A stretch of DNA of 64,000 nt, taken from assembly GCA_025200525.1 (NCBI GenBank), contig CM045767.1, positions 4,971,437-5,035,436 on the forward strand, in the 5' to 3' direction. The notes under the pieces were generated by a model that saw only the letters and a list, made by a program, of their open reading frames with translations, had not been told where the DNA came from and did not search any database. Shown here in pieces: positions 1-11,278 of this stretch (position 1 is its first letter; each line of letters starts with the position of its first letter). Source of the DNA: Camellia lanceoleosa. Taxonomy: Eukaryota > Streptophyta > Magnoliopsida > Ericales > Theaceae. The position numbers and the translations under genes are program-made.

Positions 1-1
1 G

Positions 2-121
2 TTCTTGGTCTTTGATAGTCAGCAGAGTACTAAGCTCTCGATGAAAGCAACTGGGGCAAGGGCATCAAGGGTCGCCAAGGTGATAAAAAGAAGAAAAGCG
101 ATGGAAGAGATGAGTAAATAA
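2..121 (+). CDS. C-terminal end of an unidentified protein-coding gene
   Basis: The frame from base 2 is open for 39 codons and ends in TAA at 119-121. The peptide is strongly basic near its end (VIKRRKAMEEMSK) and has a Ser/Thr/Ala-rich stretch before it (STKLSMKATGARASR). Codon use looks like ordinary plant coding sequence and the composition is clearly less AT-rich than the DNA that follows, which is T-rich like a plant 3' UTR. The gene begins left of the window, so domains and intron layout cannot be seen. I do not recognise the family. The basic tail would suit a nucleic-acid-binding or nucleolar protein, but that is inference only. Confidence 0.5.
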   Translation, partial: FLVFDSQQSTKLSMKATGARASRVAKVIKRRKAMEEMSK

Positions 122-719
122 GATCGGCGGATAAGTAAAAAAAATAAAGTGTCTTTTTTTTTAAATGTAAATATGCTTATTTTGACTGGTGTATGGTCGT
201 AAAAAAAATGACAGGTGTTTTTTTTTTTTCTTTGTTTTGTTTTGTTTTGTGTTGTTTTTTTTTAATGTAAATATTTGTATTTTGTTTTTGTTTTTGTTTT
301 TATGTTTAAGTACTGAAAAATGAAATTAAAAAAAAGAAAAAGAAAATTAAGCCCAAACAAAAAATAATAATGAAAAAAAATAAAAATAAAAGAAATTAAG
401 CTTAATAGTAAAAAAAGTAAAATAAAATAATATTAGCAGAAATTAAACTTAGTGGGACATTGGTGTTGCTGGAATGGTATTACAAAAAAAATACCATAAG
501 GGTTTTAAAAAAAAATCAATGTATGCAAATTTTACCTCAAGATGCAGAACCTAAAAAAAATTACACAGTTGAAAATAGCAAACTATTAAAGAGAATAAAT
601 GTATGAAGGACTTGAAAGCATTCAACTGATATAAATGTTTCTATATCAATGTAGCAATACACATATATCATTTTAACAAAAATTAAGTTTTACAGTCATA
701 ACAAAACTTTTTAAGTATA
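122..719. other. T-rich then A-rich sequence with no recognisable gene
   Basis: Long T-runs (about 156-300), including a short TTTTG-type repeat, are followed by A-rich low-complexity DNA. The first part is probably the 3' UTR and downstream flank of the gene ending at 121. I looked here for the missing 3' LTR of the neighbouring copia element, which should begin TGTTACCC on the plus strand, and did not find it. Confidence 0.5.
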
Positions 720-1331
720 AATTGACATTCCAAGCTCACTACGAAAAAAATTGAAGCGATCCTCGCTTAAGGGTTTTGTGAAAATATCCGTCAATTGCTT
801 GTCGGTGTTTACAAATTCAAGTATAATATCCCATTTTTTAACATGATCTCTTAAAAAATGATATCAAATTTCAATATGTGTTTTGTTCGTGAGTGTTGAA
901 CCGGATTTTTTGCTTAAATTGATGGCACTAGTATTATCACATTTAAGAGATATGATCATAATGCAAATTAAAGTCCTCAAATTGTTATTTCATCCAAAGT
1001 ATTTAAGCACAACAACTTTGGAAGCTATATATTGAAATTTGTTGATAAAACAACAGAATTTTACTTTTGCTAAACCAAGATACTAATGAGTTACCAAGAA
1101 AGTGACAAGTGCCAGCGATACTTTTTTCTATCAAGTTTACAGCAAGCAAAGTCGACATCAGTAACTAATTAAATCAAATGCAACACCTCTAGGATAAAAG
1201 CAGGTCCCAAATTTTAAGTGTCAATAAGATATCACGAAAATTCTTTTAACTGACGAGATGTGATTCCTTAGGATTTGATTGATATCTAGCACACATACAA
1301 ACACTAAACATAATATCGGGTCTACTTGCGG
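720..1331 (-). pseudogene. copia RNase H domain, frameshifted
   Basis: The minus-strand translation of about 725-895 gives the end of the copia RNase H: a basic HSRTKHI box, then FLRDHV, LEFV and the typical QLTDIFTKPLSEDRF tail. This is the closing section of pol, which removes RNA from RNA:DNA hybrids during reverse transcription. Frameshifts and stops break it, so it joins the RT at 1332 only by homology. The same segment in a better state is at 20556-20906. Confidence 0.75.
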
Positions 1332-2130
1332 TTAAATAAAGAAGTGAGCGATCATACCTCGATATTTTGTTTGATCAATGGACTTACCTTTTTCATCATT
1401 GTCTAACTTAATGGATGTGCTCATAGGTGTTCTAGCTATTTTTGAGTCATACATACCAAACTTTTTGAGTAATTCTTTTGTGTACTTAACTTGGTTGATA
1501 AAAATTTCTTGTTTATATTGTTTGATTTGAAGTCTAAGGAAATAATTTAGCTCCCCCATCATGCTCATCTCAAACTCACCTTGCATACACTTAGCAAATT
1601 CCTTACACAAGGTTTCATTAGTAGCACCAAATATAATATCATCCATATATATTTGCACAATAAGTAAATCATCATTTTTAGTTTTAACAAAAAGTGTTGT
1701 GTTAATCGTTCCTTTAGAAAAATTATTTTCAATCAAAAATTTACTTAATCGTTTATACCATGCACGAGGTGCTTGTTTCAAACCATATAAAACTTTTGAT
1801 AGTTTAAAAACATGATTTGGAAAAGCATGATCTTTAAAACCTGAGGGTTGTTTAACATAAACTTCCTCATTTATAAAACCATTAAGAAAGACATTTTTTA
1901 CATCCATTTGATAAAGTTTGAAATCTCTAAAACATGCAAATGCATGTAACATGCGAATGGCTTCTAATCTAGTAACCGGAGCAAAGGTTTCATCGAAATC
2001 AATACCTTCTTCTTGATTGTATCCTTGTGCAATAAGTCTAACCTTATTTTTTATAATTGTACCGAATTTATCAAGCTTGTTTCAAAAGATCCATTTGGTG
2101 CAGATAATGGTATGATATTTAGGTTTGGCA
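1332..2130 (-). pseudogene. copia reverse transcriptase
   Basis: A 206-codon open stretch (1332-1952) carries the RT fingers and palm: YQMDVKNVFLNG, LYGLKQAPRAWY and the catalytic box IYMDDIIFGAT, where the YMDD aspartates are intact. Further upstream on the minus strand, about 1955-2130, the codons for [11 protein letters not shown] can still be read with breaks. The enzyme would copy element RNA into DNA in the virus-like particle. This fragment lacks its N-terminus in frame and cannot make a full polyprotein. Confidence 0.88.
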
Positions 2131-2398
2131 CAAGTTCACACTTTGTTTATCTCAAATTGGTTAAGCTCTTCATGCATAGCTATCATCCAATGTTCATCGA
2201 ATTCGGTTTCTTTTGTAGGGTCACCTAGGATTAAATCCTTAGGGTGATTATGAATAAACTTCCATTCTCTTGGCAAATCATCATTGTTTTCTCCTTATTC
2301 TTGAGGTGGGAGAATAGGTTATTCAATCTCTTTATTCAACTTACATGGTTGGTTCTCTTCTTTGTAGATACTTGAATCTTCCACATTTGACTCCAAAT

Positions 2399-3271
2399 CT
2401 ATATTATCACTAACAATTTTCTTTTGAGCAGAGATATTAGTTTCATCAAATGCCACATGTATAGATTCTTCACAACAAGAGTTCTTTTATTAAAAACACG
2501 ATAAGCTTTACTAGTTAAGGAATAGCCAAGAAAAATTGCTTTATCAAATTTTGAATCAAATTTACCTAAGTTATCCTTATCATTATTATGCACAAAACAT
2601 TTACAACAAAAACATGCAAGTGACTAATGTTGGGCTTTCTATCATACCAAAGTTCATAAGGAGTCTTTTTGAGAATAGGTCTAATTAATGCACGATTTAA
2701 AATATAGCAAGCGGTGTGAGCGGCTTGATCCAAAAATATTTAAATGATTATTTTAAGTAAAACATTGTTCTACTCATCTCTTCTAAAGTTCTATTCTTCC
2801 TTTTTACTACACCATTTCATTGAGGGTTCTAGGTCTTTGAAAAATTATGTCCAATACCATGCTCATCACAAAACAATTCAAATTTCTCATTTTCAAGTTC
2901 TCTACCATGATCGGTTTGAATATTAGAAATAAGAAAACCTTTTTTATTTTGAATTCTACGACAGAGTTTTGTGAAAGAAGAAAATGTTTTATCTTTGTGT
3001 GCTAAAACATAACCCATGTAAATCTTGAATAATCATTAACAATAACAAGACAATAATGTTTACCACCTAGACTAGATGTCCTTGAGGGACTAAATAAATC
3101 CATATGCAATAGTTGTATAGGTCTAGTTATTGCAACTATGAGATTTTGATTTAAATGATATTTTAGTTTGTTTTCCTTGTTAACAAACACTACAAAGATG
3201 ATCTTTTCAAATTTAATTTTTGAAAGTCCAATGACCAAATCCTTTCTCAAAAGTTTAGCAATTAAATTCAT
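2399..3271 (-). pseudogene. copia integrase, broken into three frames
   Basis: Minus-strand frames give LHMDLFSPSRTSSLGG (first catalytic Asp region, about 3090), the second catalytic segment TDHGRELENE (about 2890), and the C-terminal SKFDKAIFLGYS / SKAYRVFN segment (2480-2560). These mark the DDE integrase core and the copia-specific C-terminal domain. The three parts lie in different frames, and stops fall between them. The order between the pre-integrase region (3302) and RT (1952) is what is expected for copia. Confidence 0.82.
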
Positions 3272-3301
3272 ATGAGCATGACCAAGTCTTCTGTGTCATA
3301 A

Positions 3302-3700
3302 CTAACTATTTTTATTATTAACATATAAATATTTAACATCACTAGCGTAGAGATCATTAAGATGAAAAACATAAACATTATCATGGTGATTACCAACGAA
3401 TAAAGTTTTATGATCATTTGTGCTTTCAATTGTGCAATGTGATTTATAAAAAATAACTCGATTACTTTTATTACATAATCGACTAATACTAAGTAGGTTA
3501 TGCTTAAGTCTATCAACAAGTAAAACATTTTCAATAGAAAGGTTAGGAGAAATACCGATACTACCAATAGATGATTTTTCTTTTCTTGTTGTCTCTAAAA
3601 GCAATAAATCCTCCATCTTTCGATGATAGTTTAGTAAATAATGATTTATCTCTGGTCATGTGTCTGGAACATCCACTATCAAGGTACCACTTTCCTTCTT
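3302..3700 (-). pseudogene. copia GAG-pre-integrase domain
   Basis: The frame at 3302-3616 (minus) encodes the pre-integrase segment: PNLSIENVLLVDRLKHNL, LLSISRLCNKSNRVIF and YVFHLNDLYASD. Just upstream (about 3620-3690) a degraded protease region (CSRHM type) can be read with frame changes. The domain joins the aspartic protease to the zinc-binding head of integrase in copia polyproteins. Confidence 0.75.
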
Positions 3701-3757
3701 TAGCTTTGGACTTAAAACAAACCTACAAGATGACAATCAAGTGTTGGTGTTTGGTAC

Positions 3758-5160
3758 CTATAGTTTCTTGGGTCCTTCTTGGTTAGTTTTATTAGATCCC
3801 TTAATAATCCAAATCTTTTTAATTCCCATGTTCATATTCTTTTTGAATGGACAATAAGATATATAATGGCTTTTCTTTCTACAATAATGATAAGTAATAT
3901 GAGGGTGTGTCATGAGAGGTGCCTTTTCAAAAATTGTATTGAGATTTTTTTGTTTCTTAATAGGGTCATATCCAATACCCGCTTTATCGAAAACACATCT
4001 TTGATTTTCAAGAAGCATGTTGAGATTATTTCTACCATTTACAAAATTTTCAAGTGTTTTTGTTAAATCATCAACATTGTTTTTTAAAGCAGTTTTCTCA
4101 TTAGAGATGGTGTCAAAATCATTTTTCAAAACAATTTTTTCTTTCTTTAATTCTTCTACATTACTAGATAAAGATGCAATAGATTTTTTTAACACATTAT
4201 TTTTTGCACAAACTTTTCTAAATTCATCTTTTAGTTCATGGCACTTTCAAATTCTTCATAAAGTAGTTACATCATCTTAAGTAGAGTCTTCATCTTCAAG
4301 AACCATGAGACACAAGTTGGCTACTTCACTTTCAATTTCATCACTTGAGCTTTTATCTTCACTTTCTCCCCAAGCTGCTACCATGGCCTTCTTGTTTCTT
4401 TTGTAGTCTTTTCCATGATTTTTTAATTTTGGACAATCCATCTTTATATGTCTAGCATTTTTGCACTCATAGCAAATAATAAGTTCTTTCTTGTTATCTT
4501 TGTTGTACTCTTTTTTTAAAGGTCTTCTTTCTTCATAATTGTTTTTCTTGAAGTGCTTTTTGAGATTTCTACTAAACATGGCATAGCTTTCATCCTCACT
4601 GGAGTTTTCATGTTCTTGTTCATTTGATGATGCTTTGAATGCAATTTCATTTTTCTTTTTGTCTTCAACATCCTCATGTCCTGTCATGGTGATCTCATGA
4701 GTCATAAGGGAACCCATAAGCTCATCCAATCCAAGTGTGGAGAGATATTTGGCTTCTATGATGGCGGTGCCCTTTGTTTCCTAATTCTTTATTAGACACC
4801 TAAGAATTTTTCTTACAAACTCATTGTTAGTATAAATTTTGCCAAGAGATTTCAAAGAGTTTACAATTTCAGTAAATCTAGTAAACATACTTGAAATAGA
4901 TTCATCAGAGTTCATTTTAAACAATTCATAACTATTAACAAGCATATCAATCTGAGATTTCTTCACTTGGTTTGTACCTTCATACGTTACCTCAAGTTTG
5001 TCCCAAATTTCTTTTCCTGAATCACAACTTAAAATTCTATTATATTTCTTAGAGTCTAATCCACAAACAATGGTGGGTTTGGTGGTGGGTTTGGCTTTAG
5101 CATTGGCTTGCAATAATTTATGATCTCTCTCATCACATTCATCTTCATTTTAGGTACACT
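3758..5160 (-). pseudogene. copia gag (UBN2-type) with coiled coil and zinc knuckles
   Basis: The segment at 4781-5113 has the copia gag core (ILSCDSGKEIWDKLEVTYEG, FTRFTEIVNSLKSLGK). The next one, 4277-4729, has a CCHC-type knuckle starting CYECKNARHIKMDC, with the usual Gly replaced by Ala before the His. The segment at 3758-4195 is a Lys/Glu/Asn-rich coiled coil followed by a second Cys/His cluster (YHYCRKKSHYISYC). A gag with a long coiled coil and two knuckles is typical of Sireviruses. It would form the RNA-packaging shell. Stops between the segments show it is inactive. Confidence 0.82.
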
Positions 5161-5372
5161 AATATTGTCTACTAATTTGGTAGGAATTTTTGACCTTTGG
5201 TGACAATAATCCACATGGCATAATCAGTGGCTTGTAGGTATAGGGTCATCTTATCCTTCCAATAACTATAGTTGTTTCTGTCAAACAATGATGTCCTATT
5301 TGTGACTTGTCCTTCAACTAAGGTTGTTATGGATCAAAACTCCTAGATGATTAAATCTAAAACAAGAGCCTA

Positions 5373-5385
5373 GGTTGTGATACCA
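5373..5385 (-). promoter_or_regulatory. primer-binding site of the copia element at 720-6329
   Basis: On the minus strand TGGTATCACAACC lies two bases inside the LTR edge. It resembles the initiator tRNA-Met-complementary site TGGTATCAGAGCC seen in the element at 13631 and keeps the TGGTATCA core. It fixes the LTR edge at 5388. Confidence 0.75.
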
Positions 5386-5387
5386 AT

Positions 5388-6329
5388 TGTTACCCAAAAG
5401 ACAACCTAAGAGAAGGGTGAATTAGGTTTTTACAATTAAAATTAATGATACCATAATAAAAATTATGACTAGCACAATAGATAAATATAATTAATGAAAT
5501 AAAAATAATTAAAACAAGTGTCTTAACAACTATATGGGTTAATGATTTTATACAGTAAAAATGTGAAATATAGGTATGGCAATTTAAAATAAAATAAAGA
5601 GATAAGGGAGAAAGGCAAACAAATTTATAGTGGTTAGGCTTCAGCACAAACTACGTTCACTCCTCAAGTTTCACTTGAGATTTTCACTATCTTCTAGCTT
5701 CACAAGGGTGCTAGCAACCTCTTTACAAATGGAGCAATCCTCCGGATTTTACACAGACTTCACAAACCCAAACCCTTGCAAATCTTAGGTGATTCACAAT
5801 CACTCTCAAGATTTTAAGAACAGATGTTTACAACACTTTTTCAAGATGAAATGGTATTTTTGCTTTCAAATAAAGCTTACAATAAATATCTCTCAAAGAT
5901 ATATATATAAAATGAAACTTTGATTTTTCTGTAAATCTCACACAGGAAAGATGAGCTTAATGCTATAAAGCTCAGTGTATAATTTCTGAGAATAGATGTG
6001 AGTGATTATAGATCAAAGAATATTTTCAGGTTTTTTGTAAGTTGTTTACATTAGAGGTTTTGGTATATATAATGAAAAGTATAGCTGTTGTATTCATTTG
6101 AATTTATAACTGTTTATAACCGTTGTAGTCATTTAAATTTATAGCCGTTTATAGCCATTGTACTCCATCATTACTAATTTGAATATCTTCCACTCTATTA
6201 TTACAAATTTGAATATCTTCCACTTGAACATTTTGAACTTTTGGTATTCTTTGTCTTTGAAATTTGAACCTCTGTTTTTGAAATTTGTTTGAACTCCTGA
6301 TTTAATCAAATATTAAATACATTCTAACA
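5388..6329 (-). repeat. 5' LTR of the copia element (942 bp)
   Basis: On the plus strand the LTR begins TGTTACCC next to the primer-binding site and ends in TTCTAACA at 6329, which gives TG...CA ends on both strands. The left edge is secure from the primer site. The right edge is chosen from the TGTTAGAATG terminus on the minus strand and the change to unrelated sequence. No second copy was found in the window, so the right edge is less certain. Confidence 0.65.
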
Positions 6330-6604
6330 ACATTTAGGATAAAGGTTTAGGTGAGAAATAATGGGACAAAATAAATTTTGATTATATTTTTCTCTTTCAA
6401 ATAAATTAAAACATAAAATCATCAAAATAAATGTTGATTCTATTTTTCTCTTCCAAATAAATCATCAAAATATTTTGATTCTATTTTTCTCTTCTAAATA
6501 AATTAAAAACATAATTAAAGAAATCATCAAAATAAATAAGTCTAACAAAATTAAGTAGATCTATATCTCTATTTACAACGCTAGTCAACGTTAATCTAAG
6601 CCTA
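6330..6604. other. AT-rich spacer between copia LTR and LINE
   Basis: About 275 bp of low-complexity AT-rich DNA holding a short, three-fold imperfect repeat around the phrase TCTATTTTTCTCTT (6379-6500). No coding potential was seen. Confidence 0.5.
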
Positions 6605-6625
6605 CCCAACCCCTAACACTTCCAT

Positions 6626-7084
6626 CTACCGTTCTGATGTCGTATCTCTTCCTCTGACCTCTATTGGTCTCCGTTGAATGTGACCAAACCATCTTAATTG
6701 ATTCTCTCTCAACTTATCTTCTATCAGTCCTACTACTACCCATTCTCGAATATACTCATTCCTAATTCTGTCTTGTCTAGTCTTGCCACACATCCACCTG
6801 GGCATCCTCATCTCAGCCACACTCATCTTATCTACATGTTTTTTGGTTGCCCAACACTCCGTCTCATACAACATTGTTGGTCTAATAACCGTTCTATTAA
6901 ACTTACCCTTTAGTCTAGTGGGTATTCGTTTATTGCACAGTACTCCAGACACACTTCTCCACTTACATGGTCCCACCTTAATCTTATGGGCCACATTCGC
7001 ATCAATCTCCCCCGCTGTTATGATAATTGACCCTAAATAACGAAAATGTTCACTCTTAGATAGTTCTTGGTTCTCAATCTTCAC
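6626..7084 (-). pseudogene. RTE LINE ORF, C-terminal domain
   Basis: The 152 codons encode the region after the RT palm and thumb: FRYLGSIIITAGEID, KWRSVSGVLCNKRIPTRLK, then RWMCGKTRQDRIRNEY and LRWFGHIQRRP. In RTE elements this follows RT directly and closes the ORF. It is separated from the RT frame at 7097 by a frameshift or stop. Confidence 0.85.
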
Positions 7085-7096
7085 TTCTCCTCCGCT

Positions 7097-8455
7097 TTAA
7101 TTGTTACTGCTACTAAATTTACACTCCATGTAATCTGTCTTAGTTCTACTTATCCAGAATCCTTTAAATCCAAGCGCTTTTCTCAAAATCTCCAACCTTG
7201 TGTTAACTCCTTCTCTAGTCTCATCTACTAGCACAATATCGTCTGCAAAAAGTATACACCATGGCACGTTATCCTGAATATTTCTCGTCAACTCATCCAT
7301 AACTAAAACAAAAAAATAAGGACTTAAGGTAGATCCTTGGTGTAACTCTACAATGATAAGAAATTCATTTGTCTCTCTAGCAGATGATCTAATAGTGGTC
7401 ACCACCCCTTCATACATGTCCCTAATCATATCAATATAACCTTTTGTCACCCCTTTCTTCTCTAACACCCACCATATTATATCCCGGGGCACTCTATCAT
7501 ATGCTTTCTCAAGATCAATAAACACCATATGAATATCTCTTTTCTTTTCTCTATACTTTTCTATTACTCTTCTCAAAAGATAAATTGTTTCCATTGTTGA
7601 CCTGCCAGGCATAAACCCAAATTGATTCTCTGACATCTCTGTTATATCTCGTAATCGGCGTTCCATCACCCTCTCCCACACTTTCATTTTATGACACATT
7701 AGCTTGATTCCTTTATAGTTGTTGTAATTCTGAACATCTCCTTTATTCTTATAGATTGGCACTAAAATACTCTTCCTCCATTCATCTGGCATGTTCCTAG
7801 TTAACAAAATTTTGTTAAACAACCTAGTCAACCAAGCAACCCCCTTTTTACCCAAGCACTTTCAAGCTTCAATAGGGATATCATCGGGTCCTAAAGCCTT
7901 ATTCGATTTCATTTTTTTAAGTGCAATCTCCACTTCAAAGTTCCTAATCTTGCGATAGAACCTATAGTCTTGGTTTATCGTATTACTAGCTATTTCTTCC
8001 CCTATTGTCGTATCTCCATGTTCCTCATTTAATAGTTTCTCAAAATAGTTCTTCCATCTTTCCTTAATCTCTTCATCCTTCACCAATACTTTAGAATCTT
8101 CACTCTTGATGCACTTAACTTGATTAAAATCTCTTATTTTTCTCTCCCGTATCTTAGCAAGTTTGTATACCCCCTTCTCTCCCTCATTGCTATCTAGTCT
8201 AGTGTATAGGTCATCATAAACTTTTAACTTAGCCTTTCTTACAACTTTTTTGACCTCCTTATTAGCAAATCTATAGCTTTTAAGGTTTTCCTCAGTTTTA
8301 TCCTTTTGCCACTTTTTAAAACACTCTTTTTTCACCTTAACCGCTTGAACCTCTTTTATCCACCACCAAGTTTCTCTAGAAATTTGGGTCTTGTCCTTCG
8401 ACTCTCCAAGCACTTCCTTGAGATTCTCCTCATACAATTGGCCATCGAGTTCCAC
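7097..8455 (-). pseudogene. RTE LINE reverse transcriptase and linker
   Basis: The 7097-7855 frame holds the non-LTR RT domain: NNYKGIKLMCHKMKVWERV, NQFGFMPGRSTMETI, FIDLEKAYDRVPR and the catalytic box LFADDIVLVDE with both aspartates. The 7862-8455 frame holds the linker before it, ending NKALGPDDIPIEA, the usual entry to the RT domain. An in-frame break at 7856-7861 parts the two. The protein would nick DNA and copy its own RNA at the target site. Confidence 0.88.
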
Positions 8456-8752
8456 GTAATGTTAGCATCATCTTCCAAGTCCCAAGTACCTTCCTTATCC
8501 ATTATATTCTTAAATATTTCTAGTTTATTCCCTTTTAGGTCCCACCATCTCGTCCTACACCACCCGCCATCCTTCCTAGATTGGTATTGCCTTCTAAAAC
8601 ATAAATCTAGTACTAAAATCCTATGTTGAGAGGCCAGGCTCTCTCCAGGAATCACCTTACAATCATTGCATTTTAGGCGGTCCACTTTTCTCACTAAGTA
8701 ATCTATTTGGCTCTTAACCCACTCTTAAAAGTTATCAAATGCTTCCATCTTC

Positions 8753-9130
8753 TTATACATAGTATTGGCCACCACCGGTCGAAGCCAATGTAAAATCTAA
8801 GATAATCTCTCCAGCCTCATTTTTGTCACCAAAACCGTATCCACCATGCATTCTTTCATAACCTAGTTTATCTATGCCTACATGGCCATTAAAATCTCCA
8901 CATATAACCAAGTTCTCTCCTACGGGTATCTCTTGTAAGATCTCATCCATTTGCTCCAAAAAATCCCTCTTAGTCTGGTCATCTAATCCTACTTGAGGGG
9001 CGTATGCACTAATAACGTTCACTATATTCCCTCCAATAACTAGTTTAACTAAGATAATCCTATCCCCTTTCCTAATGACCGCCGCTACATTCTCCACAAG
9101 ACCCTTGGCAATTATGATTCCTACCCCATG
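8753..9130 (-). pseudogene. RTE LINE AP-type endonuclease, N-terminally truncated
   Basis: The frame contains VNVISAYAPQVG and the catalytic-site phrase LVICGDFNGHVG, typical of exonuclease/endonuclease/phosphatase-fold LINE endonucleases. The first half of the domain is missing because the element stops near 9140. The stretch 8356-8694 downstream continues the domain's end in another frame (KVIPGESLASQHRILVLDL). Confidence 0.82.
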
Positions 9131-9236
9131 TGAGACATTTGATAGAATTTATGAGACCTCTAACATTACTCTATAATTTGCTTAACAAGCAGGAGTGATA
9201 AAGTTCATTATATCAATACAATATTGATAACATATG

Positions 9237-9590
9237 CACGGTTTGTTTTAGCAAAAAATATTTTTTGAAAAGCATTTTATATACTTTTTGAAAAGTATTT
9301 TATATATTTTTTGACATTTTATATGACAAAAGATGAAATACAATCAAAAAAAATATTTTTAGATAACAAAAACTAAAATTTTTTGGATAAAAAATATTTT
9401 TCACTTTTGAATAGAAAAAAATCCAAAAAAAAATCTTACCAATGTCACTGTATTATCACTGCTGACACTACAAACTCTATTAACTTACCACCATCACCGC
9501 TGTCACATTCACCACCTCATCACCGCCAATGCCATACCACCTCCATCACCTCACCACCATTAGAAATTGTTTTCACTGAAACAAACAGAG
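9237..9590. mobile_element. MITE-like repeat, copy 1, with CAC/CCA-rich core
   Basis: The left end CGGTTTGTTTTAG and the right end CTGAAACAAACAGAG are near inverted repeats. Between them are AAAATATTTTT-type stretches and a CACC/CATCACC-rich core (9470-9560). The same architecture occurs at 41050-41436 and 51198-51456. No convincing target duplication was found, so the superfamily (hAT-like or PIF-like) is open. Confidence 0.5.
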
Positions 9591-9878
9591 TGATAAAATG
9601 ATACACAAATTGTGGTAAAAAGATAAACATTCTAGTGCCCAAATATGGGCAGGTTAAATTTTACAAATTGTTATTTTAGGAAGTTGGTTAAAAGCTGAAT
9701 TTTTTACTTTTTTTAAAAAAATGTGTAAAAAAGTAGAGAGAATAGTGTGACCAAAAATGTATTATAAGCTAACTTTTGGGATTTTTTGGTCTTCCCAAAA
9801 GAGGCAAAGTCTTTTAAGGAATGAAAAGCTGATCACCCTAGTGCCTCCCAAATGGCCAAAGGTTCAATTTTCACAAGC
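9591..9878. other. anonymous AT-rich DNA
   Basis: Nothing recognisable was seen between the MITE-like repeat and the kinase relic. Confidence 0.4.
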
Positions 9879-10215
9879 CTAAGGCATCAGCATATCAGTA
9901 GGCTGCTGAACAATTAGTAAGCTCTCGAGACGCTCAATAACTTCATCGTGGGGCGACCCCTTGGCCTTTTATTATCTATGCACTCCATCTCCAACGATGT
10001 TATTTTGGGACCATCGATATCATAAAAGTATGGGTCTTCTATTAAGCTCTTGTCGACAAGAGAACAATCGTCATTCTACATGCTTTCAGCCCATTCATCT
10101 ATCAGAGGAATATCGAAATCCCTCATTTCCTCCTCCTGAACAATTCTTTTGCCTATTATTCCCAGGATAATAACAGCAAATGCAAAAACATCACACATTG
10201 CCTCTCAATAATAAC
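9879..10215 (-). pseudogene. receptor-like kinase C-lobe relic
   Basis: The minus-strand translation starts after a plausible splice acceptor (TTTTGTAG, 10216-10223). It gives a damaged kinase subdomain VIII-IX (CDVFAFAVIILG, cf. the canonical DVFxFGVxLLELxTGK), an acidic insert with FDIPLIDEWAE, then DGPKITSLEMEC and a Pro/Arg-rich RPT segment. A +1 shift later leads into DEVIERLESLLIVQQPTDM and a TAG at 9879-9881, as at the C-terminus of plant receptor-like or ZED1-type kinases. In-frame stops and a deletion between the acceptor and subdomain IX show that it is dead. No other exon was recognised upstream. Confidence 0.55.
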
Positions 10216-11121
10216 CTACAAAATAGAAAAGAAAAAGACCAATCAATTTAAATTATAGTAAAATATTTAATAATTTTGTCAACAAAAAGGCCAATCAATT
10301 TAAATTACAGTAAATTATTTAATATTTCATAATTAGGTGAGACTACCATCTATGAGAAAGGCACAACGAGGACGTTGCCAGCATAAGTGGGGGAAAACGT
10401 CACGTCTCACCAAAAGTTTTAAAGAAAAGGCTACAAATTTTGATGCTAAATTGGAAGAATCTAGAATTCCCCAAAACAATCAAGAGATTGGTAGAACCTT
10501 ATATATAATTCTAAAAATTTATACATTAATATTTTTGTAAATTCTAGAATAGGACATTTGAGAAGATGCAGGAAGGATCTAGAATCCTCTCCATCCTTTT
10601 ATCTTTAGAAGGTTTCTTGTAACCTATAAAAGAGGAAGACCTCATTTGCTCAAACCATCCAAGTGAATACAAGCTAAAGCATTCTCCAAGAGTTTCTCTC
10701 TCTAGAATTGTCTTTCTCGTTAGAAATCTTCAAGTGTGTGTGATGTTTCCTAACTCTCTTCCAATAAGGCTTACTTAGGTGCAAAACTAGGTGGGTGTCA
10801 AGCATCTAAGGTTGCAGGGTTTGCTTGGAAAAATCACAACCGCGAGATTATGGTCTAAATTTACGATATATGATCTCACTTTGTTTTATTGCTTCAATCA
10901 GTCCACCGTAGATGGTACTCTTGCCAAATTTAATATATAAAATATGATCTAACAAAACAGAATGAATCCAAAAAAACTGAAGTCACAAAATTATTGTAGT
11001 AATGACAAGACTACATTATCTGAATATTACTTAGATCATGATTAATCACATTGAAAAGGTATGCTTTCGGAGGGTGAAGAAGGTTCCATCGTATAAAGAA
11101 AATAGAACCAAGTAAAAAAAA
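10216..11121. other. anonymous region with possible LTR or promoter relic
   Basis: No gene was recognised. Around 10620-10690 a TATAAAAG-like box (CCTATAAAAGAGG) is followed by a CTCTCTCTAGAA stretch, which could be the promoter and leader of an old LTR or of a lost gene. A short open frame at 10337-10540 shows no domain. Confidence 0.3.
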
Positions 11122-11278
11122 AATGCAAATTATAAAAAAAAATTCAGGATTTTGCGTATTTTTCAATTTAAATTCCAAGGTTTCAATTTTAACAATTAAA
11201 ATCCTGATATTACTTTAGTGTCACAATTTAGCCCCTCTGTCCATCTCTGTCTGATTAACTAATGAAAATTTGGACAAA

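Larger units (their letters stand above)
720..6329 (-). mobile_element. Sirevirus-like Ty1/copia LTR retrotransposon, decayed, 3' LTR not found
   Basis: Read on the minus strand the order is 5' LTR (6329-5388), primer-binding site, gag, protease/GAG-pre-integrase, integrase, reverse transcriptase, RNase H. That is the copia order, with integrase before RT. All domains carry stops or frameshifts, so no full polyprotein remains. RT phrases such as GEFEMSMMGELNYFL match those in the element at 12449-23964, which places both in the same Sirevirus-like lineage. RNase H can be followed to about base 720, and then similarity is lost without a 3' LTR. The element is either truncated there or its 3' end has decayed beyond recognition. 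Confidence 0.9.
6605..9140 (-). mobile_element. 5'-truncated RTE-clade LINE
   Basis: On the minus strand an apurinic-type endonuclease (9130-8753), a linker (8694-7862), a reverse transcriptase (7855-7097) and a C-terminal domain (7084-6626) follow each other as in a single RTE-clade LINE ORF, interrupted by frameshifts. There are no LTRs. The C-terminal phrases MSVAEMRMPRWMCGKTR and RIRNEYIRE are highly typical of plant RTE elements. The 5' end is lost at about 9140, inside the endonuclease domain (phrase GVGIIIAKGLVENVAAV), which is the common outcome of incomplete target-primed reverse transcription. No poly(A) tail is seen, as is usual for RTE. Confidence 0.9.

Noticed and set aside
440..500. 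Possible 3' LTR edge of the first copia element (ACATT before GGTGTTGC)
   Set aside because: The sequence after it does not match the 5' LTR start TGTTACCC, so the resemblance to a target duplication is probably chance.
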